Of a stretch of 7,106 bases of DNA, positions 6,072 to 7,106 are shown piece after piece. The DNA lies in contig DATDIX010000118.1 of the NCBI GenBank assembly GCA_036520835.1, positions 1 through 7,106 on the forward strand. The letters run 5' to 3'. Numbering within the stretch: position 1 is the first letter of the stretch; every line of letters starts with the position of its first letter. The notes under the pieces are model-generated. The model was not told the DNA's origin. It worked only from the letters and a program-made list of their open reading frames with translations, and made no database searches. The translations under genes and the position numbers were made by a program. This DNA comes from VBAT01 sp036520835. Its GTDB lineage: Bacteria > Bacteroidota > Bacteroidia > Chitinophagales > Chitinophagaceae.

Positions 6072-7028
6072 CTATCTTATGCTGACCGGATTAATATTTT
6101 TCAGGTCCCCGCTGGGTGTAACCAGTATATATTCTTTCTGGGTATTGGGGACTTTTTCTTTACCAAGGTCCGCACTAAGTTTTATTTCATACATCACTTG
6201 TATCACCGGTTCAAAAATGGTTGGGTTGATAACAAAGTCAAACTCTTTATCGATTACCGGCTGGTAATATAATGTCGTAGACTTATCCGCCTGGTTGACC
6301 GTGGCCGCTTTTCTCGTGTTCAGTGATGAACTGTTATAGGCCTGGTAGGATTTATACATTTCCACGGGCAAAACGGCTTTATACCCGTCTGTGATCAGTT
6401 TATCAAGAGTATCTAACTTGAGGCCCAGCAGGGTTTGGTGTATTTTGAGTTTTTCCTGCAACATCGCCACTGCTTTTGTCATCAGTTCTTTTTTGATTAC
6501 TTCAAGGTTATTTGAAAAATAATCTACCCGCACCAGGTCATATATCTCCGAAGCCGTTAATATCGTAAGTATGCCATGCAGGTCGTTTGGGTTGGTATAC
6601 TTAATATGAATATTCTTTTTGAGTTCAAACCCTGCAGGTACCTCATTGTATGTTTTCTTACTGAAGATCTTTTTTTCAACTTCGTATTCATAAATGGGCA
6701 CAAATGAAACCATATCTACTAATACTTCGGTGTTTGCCTTCTTCCTTATCTGCTCCAGCGACTGGTTGATCCTGTTATCCATCAATGCATTCACTTCTTC
6801 TGCGGTTTTGCCGGTTTGGGTAACATTAAAAATGGCAACATAGGCGTCAGCTTTTACATTTGCCATTCCTTTCACACTTATCAGTAAGTTTTTACCCGTG
6901 GGGAAACTAATTTCAATATTCTTGTCAGGATATCTTATCTGGTGCATATAATTGATGTTTCCCGAAATTTGCCCTTGACAGAGCTTTACAAGAATAACTG
7001 ACAGAAGAATGAATGTAACCTGTTTCAT
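6072..7028 (-). CDS. Exported SIMPL-domain (DUF541, YggE-like) protein
   Basis: The 318-residue protein has a signal peptide (1-19, LCQG|QIS); C17 lacks a lipobox, so it is probably soluble in the periplasm. Residues about 46-290 follow the SIMPL/DUF541 pattern. A leading strand, LLISVKGMANVKADAYVAIFNV (48-69), is followed by GKTAEEVNALMDNRINQSLEQI (73-94), then VSFVPIYEYE and a charged loop, then a second half with LKKNIHIKY, DLHGILTILTASEIYDLVRVDYF and the long helix VIKKELMTKAVAMLQEKLKIHQ. The closing strands FEPVIQVMYEIKL (272-284) finish the domain. Known members include E. coli YggE, linked to oxidative-stress tolerance, and the family's BP26 ring-forming proteins; the molecular activity is not settled. 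It is longer than YggE, with an extra polar region near 205-260. It is the first gene of a leftward pair with the ARPP-1-like gene. The 78 bases upstream to the window edge show no clear promoter. Confidence 0.85.
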   Translation of the reverse strand: MKQVTFILLSVILVKLCQGQISGNINYMHQIRYPDKNIEISFPTGKNLLISVKGMANVKADAYVAIFNVTQTGKTAEEVNALMDNRINQSLEQIRKKANTEVLVDMVSFVPIYEYEVEKKIFSKKTYNEVPAGFELKKNIHIKYTNPNDLHGILTILTASEIYDLVRVDYFSNNLEVIKKELMTKAVAMLQEKLKIHQTLLGLKLDTLDKLITDGYKAVLPVEMYKSYQAYNSSSLNTRKAATVNQADKSTTLYYQPVIDKEFDFVINPTIFEPVIQVMYEIKLSADLGKEKVPNTQKEYILVTPSGDLKNINPVSIR

Positions 7029-7106
7029 ATATACTAATTTATTGTTTACCGGTTGGTGTATCCCCTAATAAGAGTATTTCCTGAACTGTTAAATTTTCTG
7101 CGCCTT

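Noticed and set aside
1..7106. CRISPR array, insertion sequence, tRNA, or defence/toxin-antitoxin genes
   Set aside because: No regularly spaced repeats, transposase motifs, terminal inverted repeats, tRNA cloverleaf or recognisable defence domains were seen on either strand.

Overview
The window looks like chromosomal DNA from a member of the Bacteroidota, most plausibly a Chitinophagaceae-type bacterium. Base composition is moderately AT-rich. Gene leaders are AT-rich and have no Shine-Dalgarno box. Every predicted protein has a signal peptide whose likely cleavage site is followed directly by glutamine, which is the Bacteroidetes 'Q-rule'. Two proteins look like small outer-membrane beta-barrels of the kind common in this phylum. 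The genus is inference only; there is no rRNA or marker gene here.

Layout, left to right. (1) The minus-strand gene at 1-582 runs off the left edge. It encodes an exported protein of unknown function built from two tandem copies of a domain of about 88 residues. (2) A 228-base divergent spacer (583-810) holds a promoter-like box for gene 1 and a strong hairpin in the leader of the rightward genes. (3) Two plus-strand genes, 51 bases apart, encode a secreted family S1 sulfatase (811-2115) and a secreted YdjC/ChbG-type carbohydrate deacetylase (2167-3054). (4) A 435-base stretch without a convincing gene (3055-3489) contains one short perfect inverted repeat. (5) A plus-strand outer-membrane beta-barrel gene (3490-4068) faces a minus-strand gene for a second beta-barrel-like protein (4165-4866). 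(6) A clear intrinsic terminator (4943-4966) ends a leftward pair: a SIMPL/DUF541-domain exported protein (6072-7028) followed by an exported ARPP-1 (DUF6569)-like protein (4993-5961).

How the genes may work together. The sulfatase and deacetylase are plausibly co-transcribed and would act on the same sulfated, N-acetylated sugar material outside the cytoplasm. There is no SusC/SusD pair or glycoside hydrolase in view, so this is not a recognisable polysaccharide utilisation locus. The SIMPL and ARPP-1 genes are collinear, with no promoter-like box between them and a terminator after the second, so they may form one transcript for two envelope proteins of unknown role. I see no mobile element, tRNA, rRNA or CRISPR array. 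Nothing here is demonstrably a new defence or mobile system. The least explained items are the exported SIMPL/ARPP-1 pair and the tandem-domain protein at the left edge.
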